From: Dyella lutea | Lineage (GTDB): Bacteria > Pseudomonadota > Gammaproteobacteria > Xanthomonadales > Rhodanobacteraceae | Assembly (NCBI RefSeq): GCF_024158035.1 | Contig: NZ_JAMZEK010000001.1 | Location: forward strand, 1,158,001-1,222,000 | Reading direction: 5' to 3' | Length of the DNA: 64,000 bases | Part shown: piece by piece, positions 63,693 to 64,000 of the stretch | Layout: each line of letters starts with the position of its first letter | How positions within the stretch are numbered: position 1 is the first letter of the stretch | Made by a program: the position numbers and the translations under genes | Notes under the pieces: model-generated | Told to the model about the DNA's origin: nothing | Seen by the model: only the letters and a program-made list of their open reading frames with translations | The model's database searches: none

Positions 63693-63713
63693 GGGGCGCG
63701 ATATCCGCGCCCC
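63693..63713 (-). terminator. Hairpin at the end of the partial minus-strand gene
   Basis: GGGGCGCG (63693-63700) pairs with CGCGCCCC (63706-63713) around ATATC, six bases beyond the stop of the partial gene when read on the minus strand. No T-run. Confidence 0.45.
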
Positions 63714-63718
63714 GCCTC

Positions 63719-64000
63719 TCAGATCGGGCGACCGTGGCTCGTGTCCACGGCGTTCCAGTACCAGTAGAAGTAGCCGTGCTTGAGCTGCAGCAGGGTGTGG
63801 GTCTGGACGCTGTCGTGCTCGATGTCGCCCCAGCAGGCGCGCGCCGAATTGCGGTTGTTGTGCAGGTCGATGCACTCCGGATCGGGCAGCTCAGGCTTGG
63901 GCGGGATGTACAGCGCCGAGCCCTGCGGCACCCACAGGTCGGCCAGACGGATCCGGCCGAGTTTCGGCCAGTAACGCCCCACCGAGATCACCAGCGGAAA
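63719..64000 (-). CDS. C-terminal part of an unrecognised protein, cut by the window edge
   Basis: The minus-strand frame is open to base 64000, so only the last 93 residues are seen (ending LKHGYFYWYWNAVDTSHGRPI). There is no start in the window; the GTG at 63991 is internal, preceded by F-P-L codons. The piece is rich in aromatic residues and has two cysteines (PECIDLHN, ARACWGD). I do not recognise the family. Confidence 0.6.
   Translation of the reverse strand, partial: FPLVISVGRYWPKLGRIRLADLWVPQGSALYIPPKPELPDPECIDLHNNRNSARACWGDIEHDSVQTHTLLQLKHGYFYWYWNAVDTSHGRPI

Overview
The window is high-GC DNA with short intergenic gaps and genes on both strands. It looks like a chromosome of the gammaproteobacterial order Lysobacterales (Xanthomonadales), most likely Rhodanobacteraceae (Rhodanobacter, Dyella, Frateuria or Luteibacter type). 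This rests on recognised protein families and gene pairings: long TonB-dependent receptors, a receptor plus tryptophan-halogenase-like pair, a large FadE, a GTP-type PEP carboxykinase, a metX-metB-hom operon, a MetJ repressor and Xanthomonad-type REP palindromes. I see no prophage, CRISPR array, rRNA, tRNA or intact insertion sequence.

Layout. 1-3.7 kb: amidase (cut by the window edge), AlkB-like dioxygenase, glycine-cleavage genes gcvT and gcvH. 4-6 kb: a MetJ-type methionine repressor fused to a lysine-rich histone H1-like tail, then a TonB-family protein. 6-18 kb: beta-lactamase-fold hydrolase, GMC oxidoreductase, MFS-like transporter, CBS protein, GT2 glycosyltransferase, mtgA, hslO, a GAF-GAF-GGDEF-EAL protein and an exported beta-strand-rich protein. 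18-26.6 kb: ECF sigma/anti-sigma/DUF4097 operon, pckG, a TetR regulator divergent from an alpha/beta hydrolase, fadE and a hotdog protein. 26.6-32.3 kb: a gene-poor stretch, a 32-bp perfect palindrome, a TonB-dependent receptor and a tryptophan-halogenase-like flavoprotein. 32-41 kb: prfC, a small secreted protein, an M20 peptidase, a second TonB receptor and a stand-alone EF-G. 41-48 kb: fatty acid desaturase, DUF1304 protein, 2OG-Fe dioxygenase and the metX-metB-hom operon. 48-64 kb: DHA2 efflux pump, YceI protein, APC permease, a frameshifted sensor diguanylate cyclase, sdaA, a glutaredoxin-like protein, a propeller/VCBS protein, EamA transporter, AraC regulator, amidohydrolase and a partial unknown gene.

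The most notable system is methionine control. The MetJ-tail fusion has two tandem met boxes in its own upstream region. The same kind of tandem met box sits next to a good sigma-70 promoter 40 kb away. The transcript from that promoter would begin at a SAM-I (S-box) riboswitch and continue into metX, metB and hom. SAM would therefore be sensed twice, by a protein at the DNA and by RNA in the leader. The MetJ protein itself carries a 103-residue tail with 40 lysines, which suggests extra nonspecific DNA binding or a nucleoid role. All functions are inferred by reading the sequence; no database search was run.
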